NCBI RefSeq assembly: GCF_024639605.1
Contig: NZ_JAHEHZ010000002.1
Location: forward strand, 1 to 64,000
DNA: 64,000 nucleotides
Direction of reading: 5' to 3'
Source: Roseobacter sp.
Lineage (GTDB): Bacteria; Pseudomonadota; Alphaproteobacteria; Rhodobacterales; Rhodobacteraceae
How positions within the stretch are numbered: position 1 is the first letter of the stretch; each line of letters opens with the position of its first letter. The notes beneath the pieces are model-generated. The model did no database searches. It worked only from the letters and a program-made list of their open reading frames with translations, and was not told where the DNA came from. This document shows, in pieces, positions 20,337 to 29,573 of the stretch. The translations under genes were made by a program, and so were the position numbers.

Positions 20337-20356
20337 GCAGGTATTCCTTCAAAGGA

Positions 20357-21592
20357 TCAGGCTGCTTTGGCATTGTCGGTGCCGAGCTCGTGAATGGACA
20401 GGGCCAGCTTTGCAATTTCCTTGCGCAGGGGGTTCTTGGGAGCGGAGATTGCCAGCGGCAGGCCGTGATCGGCACCCTGGGTTATGGGTTTGCCACCATC
20501 GGGCATCTGCAGATCGATAGAGATGCTGAGTGATTCGCCCATGCGCTTGACGCGGCTCTTGCCGGACAAATCAGTAAAGCCGGGCGCGCGGTTCATCACA
20601 TAGCGCAGCTTTTCCACTGGCAGCTCTTCGGACTGCAGCGCGCGTTTGAACCGCAGTGCGTTCTGAGCCGAGCGCATGTCCATCTCAAGCATGGCAAAAT
20701 AAACGTGTGCCTGGTTCAGGACCGCCTCGGACCATGACACCAGTGTCGACGGCATGTCGATCACAACATATTCAAAGTGCCGGCGGGCCATCGCCAGAAG
20801 ACGGTTGATGTCTTCCGAGGATACAAGATCAAGCGGCAGCATATCGGTAGGGGCGGTCAGAACCTGCATTTTGTCCTGAAAGGTCAGCAGCGACTGGCCG
20901 AATGTCTCGTCGTCCATCTTTTCGGTGTCAGAGAGCATGTCATAGACCACTTCGCGGCGCGGCAGGTCGAGATAGGTGGCAACTGAGCCATATTGCAGAT
21001 CGAGATCGAGCAGGCAGACGCTGGGCCCGCCTTCCTTCTTGGCAGTAGCAAGCTCCCAGGCCAGGTTCACTGCAAGTGTCGTAGAACCAGTACCGCCGGC
21101 GAGACCGTGAACAACAATGACAGCGCCTTCTTTATGGTTGCCGGATTGCAGGCCAGGACCGCTTGTGGTGGCGGGCAGAGCCGCTTCGGCCGCGCGGACA
21201 CGCTCGATGGCCTCGGACAGCTCATTTTCCGGCAGAGGGTAGGGGACGAACTCGTCCGCACCCTGGCGCAGCAGCGTGTGCAGCGATGCCGGCGTGACAT
21301 CTTCGGCAATCAGAATGACTTTGATCCTGCGGGACTTGGCCTGGGTGATGATTTCACCCATCAGAGAGAGGTTCTCCTCATCGGACTCGTCAATCGCAAG
21401 GGCAATGAACTCAAGGGCCTGCGCTTCGGGTTGCCCGAAAAAAGCGAGCGCCTCAGCAAATCCGAGATCGCCCCAGTTTTCGCCCAGTGCCAGCTCCATG
21501 TCTTCGATCAGGAGATCAAAGTTCTGCACATCGCGACTGACTGTGCAGGCTACGATCAGCGATGTATCGGGTTGTGGCATTGTACTGCTCAT
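20357..21592 (-). CDS. cpaE: Tad localisation ATPase CpaE/TadZ
   Basis: The 411-residue protein has an N-terminal receiver-like region (about 10-130) and a ParA/MinD-type ATPase domain. The deviant P-loop reads GLAGGTGSTTLAVNLAWEL, so the usual KGGxGKTT signature lysines are absent, as in many TadZ proteins. CLLDLDLQYGSVATYLDLP follows. TadZ places the Tad machine at the pole in characterised systems. I place the start at ATG 21590-21592, not at the ORF-track start 21730, because the added residues are unlike the family and the ATG has GAGG upstream. A 379-nt space containing a terminator separates it from the lipoprotein gene before it, so it probably has its own promoter. Confidence 0.92.
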   Translation of the reverse strand: MSSTMPQPDTSLIVACTVSRDVQNFDLLIEDMELALGENWGDLGFAEALAFFGQPEAQALEFIALAIDESDEENLSLMGEIITQAKSRRIKVILIAEDVTPASLHTLLRQGADEFVPYPLPENELSEAIERVRAAEAALPATTSGPGLQSGNHKEGAVIVVHGLAGGTGSTTLAVNLAWELATAKKEGGPSVCLLDLDLQYGSVATYLDLPRREVVYDMLSDTEKMDDETFGQSLLTFQDKMQVLTAPTDMLPLDLVSSEDINRLLAMARRHFEYVVIDMPSTLVSWSEAVLNQAHVYFAMLEMDMRSAQNALRFKRALQSEELPVEKLRYVMNRAPGFTDLSGKSRVKRMGESLSISIDLQMPDGGKPITQGADHGLPLAISAPKNPLRKEIAKLALSIHELGTDNAKAA

Positions 21593-21971
21593 TGCCTCGT
21601 CGTCCTCTTTGTTCAAAGGGTGGGCGAAGCGTAAACGGGCATATCTTAATTTTGCCCACCATACTCCGGCACAGCCCTCGCCCGGCATCGCCGGACATAC
21701 GTGTCCCATTGCAGGTAGAGTCGCAGTCAATCTGGGCGAGATTAGGGCTTAATCCGCCCAATTGTTGGGTATCTCGACACAATGATCCCCGGATGCATTG
21801 CTTTGTCTGACGGTCCCTCGCACCGCCCGCTCAGGGCGAGATGCTCGCCGGTTGATGCGGATCGCAGTAAGCGACAAGGCGTTGCCGGACAGTGGAGCAG
21901 GGGCGTCAGACGGAAAAAGGGCGGATCCGCCGGACCCGCCCTTTGATCTGGTAGCTGCGTCAGACGCTGGC
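21593..21971. other. Non-coding space within the Tad cluster, upstream of cpaE
   Basis: I find no gene here; the plus-strand ORF 21798-22379 is a shadow of the lipoprotein gene. The interval carries a minus-strand terminator at its high-coordinate end and should hold the cpaE promoter. I could not identify a confident -35/-10 pair by eye. Confidence 0.6.
21914..21944 (-). terminator. Rho-independent terminator after the Tad lipoprotein gene
   Basis: On the minus strand AAAGGGCGG, an 11-nt loop and CCGCCCTTT form a 9-bp stem that continues into a TTTTT run. It lies 27 nt after the lipoprotein stop and would end the cpaB-cpaC-lipoprotein transcript before cpaE. Confidence 0.85.
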
Positions 21972-22343
21972 TTAATCGTCGCCGCCGTCCGTTTCGCTGA
22001 CTGTGGGAGTCTGCGTCGCGCTGCCAACATACTCATTGTAGATGATGTTGGCGTATTTGCCGTCGAGGCGACCATCGCAGTGGACGCGGTAGATTTTGCG
22101 GCCCGGCGTGCTGGCCGGATCGAGAACCACAACCGGATCTGCAAGGTGGCTGCCGTATTTGCCGCCTTTGCCGGCACCCAGCCCGTTCGTCTTACAAGCC
22201 TGGACCATCATGTTATGCATTGTCGCATCGCCGAAGTTGCCGTTATCAAGCTGGCTGCCAGCAGGATAGGCACAGGCGGAAAGTGTTGCGAGACACAGTC
22301 CAAGGACCGTTATGCGGGTTTTGTTTATTGTCACGTGTTTCAT
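21972..22343 (-). CDS. Small lipoprotein of the Tad cluster
   Basis: This 123-residue product has a signal peptide with lipobox LSAC (Cys about residue 24) and a short mature part of mixed composition. Two further cysteines (VQACKTNG and RVHCDGR) could form a disulfide. It sits 4 nt after the cpaC stop, where many Tad clusters carry a CpaD/TadB-associated or other outer-membrane lipoprotein. I do not recognise CpaD motifs, so function is inferred only from position: possibly helping secretin insertion. Confidence 0.78.
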   Translation of the reverse strand: MKHVTINKTRITVLGLCLATLSACAYPAGSQLDNGNFGDATMHNMMVQACKTNGLGAGKGGKYGSHLADPVVVLDPASTPGRKIYRVHCDGRLDGKYANIIYNEYVGSATQTPTVSETDGGDD

Positions 22344-22347
22344 CTGA

Positions 22348-23715
22348 TCACTCCATCACGTAGCCGTAGGAACCGCTGAAGTCCTGCTTGGCAACTTCAC
22401 CTGCTGCGCCGGCATTGCGAATGACGCGGCCGTTGAGAAACAGGTCTGCTTCGCTGGGTGCACGGATCCGGTCAGTAGACAGTGCCAGTGCTTCACCACG
22501 TGTCGGCGACACAAGATGGGCTGTGATGATAATCACAAGCTCAGTCTGTGAGCGCTGATAGTCGGCGCTGCGGAACAGGGCACCAAGAACAGGCACATCG
22601 CCCAGCCACGGAACCTGTGTTGCAGAGTCGGTGAAGTCATCCTGCAGAAGGCCCGCAATCGCAAAGCTTTCCCCGTCATCCATCTCAACCGTGGTCGAGG
22701 TTTCGCGGCGGGTGAAGGCGTCGATCGAGATGCCGTTTGCCAGAGAGACGCCGTTTGCTGTATCGATCGAAGACACCGCAGCGGCAAGCTGGAGGTTGAT
22801 GGTATCGCCGTCCACGACACGGGGCACAAAGTTGAGCTCAATACCGAAGGGCTTGAATTCAACTGAGATTGTGTCGTTGTCCTGAGCGACCGGGACCGGA
22901 TATTCACCGCCGGCGAGGAAGTTGGCTTCCTGTCCGGAGAGTGCCACCAGGTTCGGCTCTGCGAGGGTGCGTACAGCACCTTTGCGTTCCAGAGCTTCGA
23001 GCAGAACGCCGACTTCGACGGATCCCAGGCTGAAGCCTACGTTAAGTGCGCCCGCCGGAGCACCGCCCGACACGCCACCCACACCGAGGAAGTTGCCGTC
23101 TGTGCCGTTGATACCGATCGATGCACCAAGAGATTTCGACACTGTGCGGTTCATTTCGGCAAAGCGGACCTTGAGCTGCACCTGCTGTACACCGCCAACC
23201 GTCATCAGGTTGGAGACGCGGTCAGGCGCGTAACGGTTCGCCAGTTCCAGGGCCCGCGAGAGCTTCTGGCTGCTGGACACAAGACCCGACAGCACGATGC
23301 CGTCGTTTGCCGTGCGTACTTCGATGCGCTCTCCGGGAAGAATCTGCTGGAGGCGCTCTTTAAACTCGGTCACATCCGGTGCGACCCGGACTTCAACATT
23401 GGTAATAAGCTGTCCCGCAGCGTCCAGAAGCGTCAGCGTTGTAATTCCGGGCGCTTTGCCCAGGACATAGATGCTGCGATCCGAAAGCGACGAGATGTCT
23501 GCGATACCCGGGTTTGCAATGCTGAGTTCAGCGAAAGGAATTTCGCTTTCAACAACAACCGCCCGGTTCATGGATACGTTAAGTGAAGAGTTAGTTTCCT
23601 TCGCAATCACGCGGAGAGTATCAGCGGTTGCTGATCCTGTTCCCGTGAAAGCAACCGGACTAACACTGATGGCCAGCCCGAGAAGGGCCGCTTTCAATAT
23701 TCCGTTGTTTTTCAT
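22348..23715 (-). CDS. cpaC: Tad outer-membrane secretin CpaC/RcpA
   Basis: The 455-residue protein has a signal peptide and an N-terminal pilus-assembly domain (about 45-115, including GKAPGITTLTLLDAAGQLI). A BON-like segment and the secretin domain follow (about 220-440: VRTLAEPNLVALSGQEANFLAGGEYPVPV and VPWLGDVPVLGALFRS). It forms the outer-membrane ring through which the Flp pilus leaves. The ORF track begins at 23823; ATG 23713-23715 with an AGGT site and an immediate signal sequence is preferred. It is 195 nt from cpaB, a space with a hairpin and an AT-rich block. Confidence 0.95.
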   Translation of the reverse strand: MKNNGILKAALLGLAISVSPVAFTGTGSATADTLRVIAKETNSSLNVSMNRAVVVESEIPFAELSIANPGIADISSLSDRSIYVLGKAPGITTLTLLDAAGQLITNVEVRVAPDVTEFKERLQQILPGERIEVRTANDGIVLSGLVSSSQKLSRALELANRYAPDRVSNLMTVGGVQQVQLKVRFAEMNRTVSKSLGASIGINGTDGNFLGVGGVSGGAPAGALNVGFSLGSVEVGVLLEALERKGAVRTLAEPNLVALSGQEANFLAGGEYPVPVAQDNDTISVEFKPFGIELNFVPRVVDGDTINLQLAAAVSSIDTANGVSLANGISIDAFTRRETSTTVEMDDGESFAIAGLLQDDFTDSATQVPWLGDVPVLGALFRSADYQRSQTELVIIITAHLVSPTRGEALALSTDRIRAPSEADLFLNGRVIRNAGAAGEVAKQDFSGSYGYVME

Positions 23716-23859
23716 GTGACCTGCCCTTTTTGTCACGCCTCGTTTCCGGGTCTTTAAGCCCGCATGTGGATTACTCTGCGTTGGTTTTAGTTTTTTTTCA
23801 ATAATCAATGGGTTCTGACACACAGCTTATGTGGGTAATTGGCAACAGACAGAACGAGG

Positions 23860-23890
23860 ACAGGCGCCACACCGGGGGTGCAGCGCCTGT
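23860..23890 (-). terminator. Hairpin between cpaB and cpaC, possible terminator
   Basis: ACAGGCGC (23860-23867) and GCGCCTGT (23883-23890) pair, with an inner CACC/GGTG. On the minus strand it is 20 nt after the cpaB stop and is followed by TCCTCGTTCTGTCTGTT, which is only moderately T-rich. It may reduce read-through into cpaC. An AT-rich block at about 23785-23815 could hold a cpaC promoter. Confidence 0.45.
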
Positions 23891-23909
23891 ATAAGGTCTT
23901 GTTTTCGTT

Positions 23910-24758
23910 TTAATTTGTGCAGGGAATCGGGACCGATACGATCTCTTCACCTTTGCGCTGGCGGATCGCACAGACGCGTTCCTTGGGCGCTGCAACCTTA
24001 GGTGCGGCCTTTGTCAGGCCGAGCAGGGAGACCTGATCCACCTCGATGCCACCGACTTCTGTGTCGTCACCGGCGCCGACCAGCGACAGGGAAAGTCGAC
24101 CTGTGGATTGTGCCTGCGCCAGTGCCGCGACCTGCTCAGGTGTTGCCTGGACGGTGACGGTGCGGGCGATGCGCGCGCCGTTTACTTTATCATCAGACTG
24201 GTCCACCGCAATAAGGCGCACGCTGGCTTCGATCAGTTTGGTAACGTCTTCACGACCCTCGCCCACGTTCACAGCACCGGTCCAGTAAACGTCCACGCGG
24301 TCACCCGGGCGCAGAAAGCCCGACACGCCGCTGGCCACGTCCACGCGTATGGCAAAGGCGCGCATGCCTTTGTCGAGGCGTGTGGTCAGGCCGATATCCT
24401 CACCCGGCTGGGTGATCTTAACCTGCATCAGCGGCTCGCCCGGCTCCATAGGGCGGACAACGAGGCGATGCTCGTCGACACCTTCCGGGAAGAGAACGGC
24501 CAGATCGCTGTAGGTGCCCTGAGGAACGGAATCCTGAGGCCAGTTCACAGCACGGATGTTTTCCTGTTTCAGGATGTCACCGTATTTCATCGGATTCTTC
24601 GCGACAAATACCGTTTGAGTAGGAACGATCGCCTGTTCCTTCTGTTTCGCAACTGCCAGCTGCTGCTGATACTGACCAATGTAATCCTTGGCCATGTAAA
24701 CGGCACCACCGGCCAGGGCCACGCCCGCCAAAAGCACCAAACCGAAAATCAATCGCAT
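23910..24758 (-). CDS. cpaB: Flp pilus assembly protein CpaB/RcpC
   Basis: This 282-residue protein has an N-terminal signal or anchor helix (MRLIFGLVLLAGVALAGGAVYMA) and a SAF domain (about 48-115, with NPMKYGDILKQENIRAVNWP). A second region follows, around RVDVASGVSGFLRPGDRVDVYWTG, typical of CpaB. It acts in the periplasm beside the secretin and may bind peptidoglycan. It follows the second pilin gene by 240 nt and precedes cpaC. Two C-terminal cysteines (RVCAIRQ and PIPCTN) could pair. Confidence 0.93.
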   Translation of the reverse strand: MRLIFGLVLLAGVALAGGAVYMAKDYIGQYQQQLAVAKQKEQAIVPTQTVFVAKNPMKYGDILKQENIRAVNWPQDSVPQGTYSDLAVLFPEGVDEHRLVVRPMEPGEPLMQVKITQPGEDIGLTTRLDKGMRAFAIRVDVASGVSGFLRPGDRVDVYWTGAVNVGEGREDVTKLIEASVRLIAVDQSDDKVNGARIARTVTVQATPEQVAALAQAQSTGRLSLSLVGAGDDTEVGGIEVDQVSLLGLTKAAPKVAAPKERVCAIRQRKGEEIVSVPIPCTN

Positions 24759-24998
24759 TGTCTTACCTCGTTCTACTACCCGTTTTGAGCCTGAAAGCGG
24801 GTCTGTTTATATCTGCTGTCTGACTGACATCCGATTGTGGCAATTTAAGGATCAACGCATGTCTCAACAGCGGCGTTTTGCGCGGTCCGGCAACAATCGC
24901 CGGATGTGCTGCCGGTGCTGTTCCGGGGTCGGATGCGGAAGCGGACACCGGCGCGGGGCATTCCGCCGCCGCTCCGGTTCCCGGTGTCACGTGCCGTT

Positions 24999-25178
24999 TC
25001 AGAATGGCTCGTAATTTGCAAGAAAGTCGCCGGTTTTCTGCGTAACCGCAGTAGATCCGCCGCGCAGTTCGACAACCAGGGTAACTGCAAGCCCCACGAC
25101 AGCAGCCGTCAGGACAACCCAGTCCACGGCTACAGCGCCGTCTTCGTTTTTTAATACCTGTCTTAACAGTCGTACCAT
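24999..25178 (-). CDS. Second Flp-type pilin (59 residues)
   Basis: The short product MVRLLRQVLKNEDG|AVAVDWVVLTAAV has a charged leader ending in Gly14, where the prepilin peptidase should cut, and then a hydrophobic helix. It is a paralog of the pilin at 25309-25530, with nearly identical residues 11-31. Its ribosome site is weak, whereas the other pilin has GGAGG, so it is probably a minor pilin. The ORF-track start at 25235 adds residues without a pilin leader; ATG 25176-25178 is chosen. A frame-shifted ORF (24763-25185) overlaps it and is rejected. Confidence 0.85.
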   Translation of the reverse strand: MVRLLRQVLKNEDGAVAVDWVVLTAAVVGLAVTLVVELRGGSTAVTQKTGDFLANYEPF

Positions 25179-25235
25179 ACACCACACTCTTTGTTTAAAT
25201 ATGTGAAACAGGCCGGCAGAAAATGACCGGCGCAA

Positions 25236-25287
25236 CAGAAAAGGGGGGCCGGTTCCGGATGTGGAACCGTGCCCCCCCGATTTTCTG
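25236..25287 (-). terminator. Strong terminator after the major Flp pilin gene
   Basis: On the minus strand a long GC stem (GGGGGG..ACGGTTCC pairing with GGAACCGG..CCCCCC) is closed by an ATC-containing loop and flanked by AAAA/TTTT. It starts 22 nt after the pilin stop. It should end most pilin transcripts and leave read-through for the second pilin and cpaB. Confidence 0.9.
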
Positions 25288-25308
25288 AGACTTCAGGTCC
25301 CGGAAGTA

Positions 25309-25530
25309 TTAGCCACCGGTGGTCAGGCCGGTGTTGTCGGTGCCTGCAGCGTTCGCCGGGTCAACACCTTCCATGAAGGTACCTGTGGATTCTGTCAGAG
25401 CAGTCGCACCATCTTCGATGGACTGGTAAGCAGCGATCGCCAGGCCAACAACAGCAGCTGTCAGAACAACCCAGTCAACTGTAACCGCACCATCTTCGTC
25501 GTTGCGGAAGTTTTCGATAAATTTCATCAT
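25309..25530 (-). CDS. flp: Major Flp/Fap-type pilin
   Basis: The 73-residue prepilin has a 14-residue leader ending in Gly, then AVTVDWVVLTAAVVGLAIAAYQ, one hydrophobic helix, and a Gly/Thr-rich tail. The classical Flp motif has Glu at +5 and Tyr at +6 of the mature protein; here these are Asp and Trp. The start is one of two adjacent ATGs (25530 or 25527), with GGAGGG 7 nt upstream, the strongest ribosome site I noticed in the window. With its own terminator it is probably the abundant pilus subunit. It is first in the Tad cluster. Confidence 0.92.
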   Translation of the reverse strand: MMKFIENFRNDEDGAVTVDWVVLTAAVVGLAIAAYQSIEDGATALTESTGTFMEGVDPANAAGTDNTGLTTGG

Positions 25531-25884
25531 AGTATGTCCCTCCAAAGGATCATTGAGATTTCACTTTTTAACCTTGCCGTCCTCGTGACCGTTACTCTCA
25601 TGTGGTCTGTCCGACTTGGTATGCCGCTATATAGACGCTGGATTGGGGCATGAATTTGACCGCAAATGTGACTTTTGCAGACTGCCGGGGAATATATCCG
25701 GAAAAATTTTCAAATCATTGTTTTTACAATAAAATAACCTTTATTCCGCGGGCGCCGGACGCAGTAAGGGGGCGGATTGTGGCGAAATCGCCGTCTTCAG
25801 GTGCTGGTTTGACTGGTCTGCGGGCTGTTTCTCTGCGAGACTGACACCAATAACGCGTGAAAAAATCAACGCCGGGCGGTACAT
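25531..25884. promoter_or_regulatory. Divergent promoter region between flp and the lytic transglycosylase
   Basis: About 350 nt without a gene; the ORF at 25650-25844 has no recognisable domain. The interval is clearly more AT-rich than its surroundings (around 25690-25745) and contains the palindrome ATTGT-TTTT-ACAAT (25717-25730) and TATATA elements near 25629 and 25692. It must hold the pilin promoter on the minus strand and probably the transglycosylase promoter on the plus strand; exact boxes cannot be fixed by eye. Confidence 0.55.
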
Positions 25885-26721
25885 ATGCGAAATATTCTGG
25901 CTTCAGGGCTCTGTGCGCTTCTGTTCACATCAGCCCCGGCACTGGCGGAGAGTCCGCCACCCTTCCCTGAATTCAAATCGAAACGGATCGGAGTGCCCCA
26001 GGCGGGCACAAAACGCATCAACGTGCAGATTGACCCGAATGATCAGTTCTTTGACCGGCCTGCTCCGCGCGCGGGGCGCACCAACCCCGAGCCTGTGCCC
26101 GAGGGCACTTTGCCGCCCGCACCCGCCGGGCCGGTAGTCGGTGCCTATGGCTGGTTCTGGGATCGTGTCTCGCCGAGTATGCTGGCCTCGGGGCCGGGGC
26201 GGCTGCAATCGGCGATGAATATCATCTCCGGGATCGGGCGCGTCCCGCAGCCCCGTTTGCAGCATCTGCAGAGCATCGCGCGCAGCAACGGGCGAGAGAT
26301 CCTGAAATCCACGATCGGCACCCGGGTGTCACCGGCTCTGGTGCTGGCGGTGATTTCAGTTGAATCGGCGGGCAGGAGTGACGCGGTCAGCCACGCCGGC
26401 GCGCAGGGTCTGATGCAGCTGATGCCCGCAACTGCCGCCCGCTTTGGCGTCAAGGACAGCCAGTCGCCCTCCGAGAACATCTCAGGCGGCGTGAAATACC
26501 TGGACTGGCTCATGGGCGAGTTCGACGGCGACCCCATCCTGGTGCTGGCCGGATATAACGCGGGCGAGGGGGCCGTGCGCAAACACGAAGGCGTGCCGCC
26601 CTATGCCGAGACGCGCGATTACGTGCCCAAGGTGCTGGCGGCTTTTCAGGTCGCGCGGGGGCTGTGCCTCACGCCGCCTGAGCTTGTCACTGACGGATGT
26701 GTTTTCGCCGGGCTGAACTGA
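25885..26721 (+). CDS. Lytic transglycosylase with SLT domain
   Basis: The 278-residue protein has a signal peptide ending near ALAE (residue ~22), a Pro-rich linker (about 25-85) and a C-terminal SLT domain (about 145-255). The catalytic Glu is in VISVESAGRSDAVSHAGAQG, followed by LMQLMPATAARFGV and LAGYNAGEGAV. Such enzymes cleave peptidoglycan glycan strands in the periplasm, giving anhydromuropeptides. Being divergent from the pilin gene, it could open the wall for the Tad machine, but it could equally be a general housekeeping enzyme. It ends 6 nt before the convergent GNAT stop. Confidence 0.93.
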   Translation: MRNILASGLCALLFTSAPALAESPPPFPEFKSKRIGVPQAGTKRINVQIDPNDQFFDRPAPRAGRTNPEPVPEGTLPPAPAGPVVGAYGWFWDRVSPSMLASGPGRLQSAMNIISGIGRVPQPRLQHLQSIARSNGREILKSTIGTRVSPALVLAVISVESAGRSDAVSHAGAQGLMQLMPATAARFGVKDSQSPSENISGGVKYLDWLMGEFDGDPILVLAGYNAGEGAVRKHEGVPPYAETRDYVPKVLAAFQVARGLCLTPPELVTDGCVFAGLN

Positions 26722-26727
26722 GCGGTC

Positions 26728-27010
26728 TCAGACCTTGAAGGCATCTGCCCAGTCGGGATGTTTGCGCCGCTGTGCGTTTACGAAAGGACAAAGCGGCACG
26801 ATCCTGAACCCTTCGGCGCGCGCGTCCGCCACCAGCCGGGTGACCAGAGCCAGTCCGGCACCGGTACCGCGCAGCGCATCCGGGACACCGGTGTGATCGG
26901 CAATGACAGCCTCTGGCGACAGAACCGAGTAGGTCAGATCGGCCTCATGCCCGTTCAGGATGAGGACATATCGCCCCTTGCTGCCGTTCTGTTCGCAGGT
27001 GATTTCAAAT

Positions 27011-27018
<8 letters not shown>
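26728..27018 (-). CDS. Small GNAT-family N-acetyltransferase (YjdJ type)
   Basis: This ~96-residue protein shows the single compact GNAT fold of the YjdJ type: [20 protein letters not shown] (acetyl-CoA pyrophosphate loop) and [21 protein letters not shown]. The track ORF begins inside scoB. I use a TTG at 27016-27018, which gives [19 protein letters not shown] and overlaps the scoB stop by 8 nt. No Shine-Dalgarno is visible, so expression would rely on coupling. The substrate is unknown. It is the last gene of the scoA-LOV-scoB run. Confidence 0.8.
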
Positions 27019-27637
<619 letters not shown>

Positions 27638-27644
27638 GAGGTTC

Positions 27645-28703
27645 CTATCCTGACAGGGACGCGCCGGCCGGCACGTCTATTGTGATAAAGCTGCCCGCCG
27701 CACCACGCCCGAGCTGCAGCGTGCCCTCCAGCCCTTCGATAAGGCCGTTGATGATGCGGCCACCGACGGTTTTGTCCGAAGGCCATTGCATATCCCGCGG
27801 AATACCGGTGCCGTCATCCGAGACGATCAGACGAAGACCACCAGCACTCAGCTGCGACATACGGAATTCCACCAGACCATTATCGAGCCGGTCAAAAGCG
27901 TGCTGAAACGCGTTCGTCAGCAATTCGGAGGCGACCAGCCCAACGCGGGTGGCCACTTCGATCGGCACCTCAGCGGGTTCGATCTGGATGCTCATGCGCA
28001 CGCCCGAGCGGCCTTCGATGTGGCAGATTGCACAGGCGAGCCGTGACATGAAGCTGCCCATGGGAATGGTACCCCGGTTGGACTGGTCATCCGAGAGCTT
28101 CATCTCTTCATACAGCAGCTGCAGGGTTTCGATCCGCCGGCTCAGGGCGGCAAAGTCATCAGGCACCGAGGTCGCCGACGACTGCTGCCGGATCATCGAG
28201 ATGATCATCGACAGATCAGTGTGCACGCGGTTCTGAACTTCCATAAGCTGTTCGTTGACCTTATCAGCCCCGGGCGCGCGCTCGCCCTTATTCAGCACTT
28301 TCTGGATGCCCATGAAGTACTGCACACGGCCCTTTGCATCCATGATCGGCGACACCACCAGCCGGTTCATAAAGGGCTCACCGTTCGAGCGGTAATTCAG
28401 GATATCAACTGCCACCGTCTCGTCGGCTTCGATATGTTTGCGCAATGCATCGACAGAGGCCTTCTCGGTGCTCTCGCCCTGGAGAAACCGGCAGTTGCGC
28501 CCGATGATCGCACTGCGCGGATAGCCGGTTGTCCGGGTAAAGGCCTGGTTGACGTAAACAATCGGGTTGTCTTCAAGATGCGGGTTGGTCAGAACCATCG
28601 ACACTTCAGCACGCGCAAAGCCGTCAAAGGCCCGGTCATCGAAAAAGAGCTCTTCTTCGCTGATGAGGTCGCTGTCGGCTGAGGTGTGATATGTATCTGC
28701 CAT
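27645..28703 (-). CDS. LOV-domain (blue-light) histidine-kinase-like protein inserted between scoA and scoB
   Basis: The 352-residue protein has an N-terminal LOV domain (about 30-135) with the flavin-adduct motif GRNCRFLQG; Cys71 is the predicted photoactive residue, and [13 protein letters not shown] and FMGIQ fit the LOV fold. A HisKA_2/HWE-like dimerisation region follows (about 148-205). Its H-box reads [12 protein letters not shown], where the family has HRVKNNL, so Asn158 replaces the phosphoacceptor His; another His sits at 161. The ATPase part is intact: [11 protein letters not shown] (N box), DDGTGIP and [16 protein letters not shown]. It may be a pseudokinase, or phosphorylate through another residue. 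Spacing of 14 nt from scoA and 7 nt to scoB indicates one operon. Confidence 0.88.
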   Translation of the reverse strand: MADTYHTSADSDLISEEELFFDDRAFDGFARAEVSMVLTNPHLEDNPIVYVNQAFTRTTGYPRSAIIGRNCRFLQGESTEKASVDALRKHIEADETVAVDILNYRSNGEPFMNRLVVSPIMDAKGRVQYFMGIQKVLNKGERAPGADKVNEQLMEVQNRVHTDLSMIISMIRQQSSATSVPDDFAALSRRIETLQLLYEEMKLSDDQSNRGTIPMGSFMSRLACAICHIEGRSGVRMSIQIEPAEVPIEVATRVGLVASELLTNAFQHAFDRLDNGLVEFRMSQLSAGGLRLIVSDDGTGIPRDMQWPSDKTVGGRIINGLIEGLEGTLQLGRGAAGSFITIDVPAGASLSG

Positions 28704-28717
28704 CTGGTGATCCGGCC

Positions 28718-29413
28718 TCAGGCGGCCCGTGTTGTGCGCTGTTCAATGCGCTTTTCATGTGTGCCTTGAATCAGCCGGTGCACATAGATGCCCGGCAAGT
28801 GAATACTGTCTGCATCAAGACTGCCGGTTGGCACAATTTCTTCAACCTCGACCACACAGACCTTGCCGCACATCGCGGCAGGCGGGTTGAAATTGCGCGC
28901 GGTCTTGCGAAAGACGAGGTTGCCCGTCGGGTCGGCTTTCCAGGCTTTGACAATGCTGAGATCGGCGAAGATACCGCGCTCAAGGATATAGGTCTCGCCG
29001 TCGAAGTCTTTGTGCTCTTTGCCCTCTGCGATCACAGTGCCGACGCCTGTTTTCGTATAAAAGCCGGGGATGCCGCAGCCGGCCGCACGCATACGTTCGG
29101 CAAGTGTGCCCTGGGGGTTAAACTCAAGCTCAAGCTCACCGGACAGATACTGGCGCATGAATTCCGCGTTCTCTCCCACATAGGAGCTTATCATCTTTTT
29201 TACCTGTCGCGTCTGCAGCAGGATGCCGATGCCGAAATCATCCACGCCGGCGTTGTTGGACGCAAAGGTGAGGTCTTTGGTGCCGGCATCGCGGATTGCC
29301 GCAAGCAGCAGTTCAGGGATGCCACACAGGCCGAACCCGCCGGCGGCAATTGTCATACCGTCGTGCAGAACGCCATCAAGCGCCTCGGCGGCTGATCCGT
29401 AGACTTTCTTCAT
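28718..29413 (-). CDS. scoA: 3-oxoacid CoA-transferase subunit A
   Basis: The 231-residue alpha subunit shows the family motif IAAGGFGLCGIPELLLAAI near the N-terminus, followed by SNNAGVDDFGIGILL and ELEFNPQGTLAERMRAAG. It forms the heteromeric enzyme with ScoB. The start at ATG 29411-29413 has GGGGAT upstream; the ORF-track extension to 29473 is not supported. It is the first gene of the minus-strand run scoA, LOV protein, scoB, GNAT. Confidence 0.94.
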   Translation of the reverse strand: MKKVYGSAAEALDGVLHDGMTIAAGGFGLCGIPELLLAAIRDAGTKDLTFASNNAGVDDFGIGILLQTRQVKKMISSYVGENAEFMRQYLSGELELEFNPQGTLAERMRAAGCGIPGFYTKTGVGTVIAEGKEHKDFDGETYILERGIFADLSIVKAWKADPTGNLVFRKTARNFNPPAAMCGKVCVVEVEEIVPTGSLDADSIHLPGIYVHRLIQGTHEKRIEQRTTRAA

Positions 29414-29573
29414 TGTGCATCCCCAAAAACCGGTGGCTTGCCGGACTTTGCATCGCGTTGCCCGGGCTGTCAATCACGGCTGACAGCTACCTCGTGTTCC
29501 GTAGAATACCGTATCGCAGCCCGGGTCCGGGCGCAAAGGGTTTGCGGAAAGAGGACGGCAAACCGGGGCAGGT

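Noticed and set aside
24763-25185. Minus-strand ORF of 140 aa overlapping the second pilin in another frame
   Set aside because: The pilin frame has the leader and helix expected; this frame gives Arg/Cys/Gly-rich sequence. A frame-shifted pilin C-terminus was considered but the pilin has a natural stop and length.
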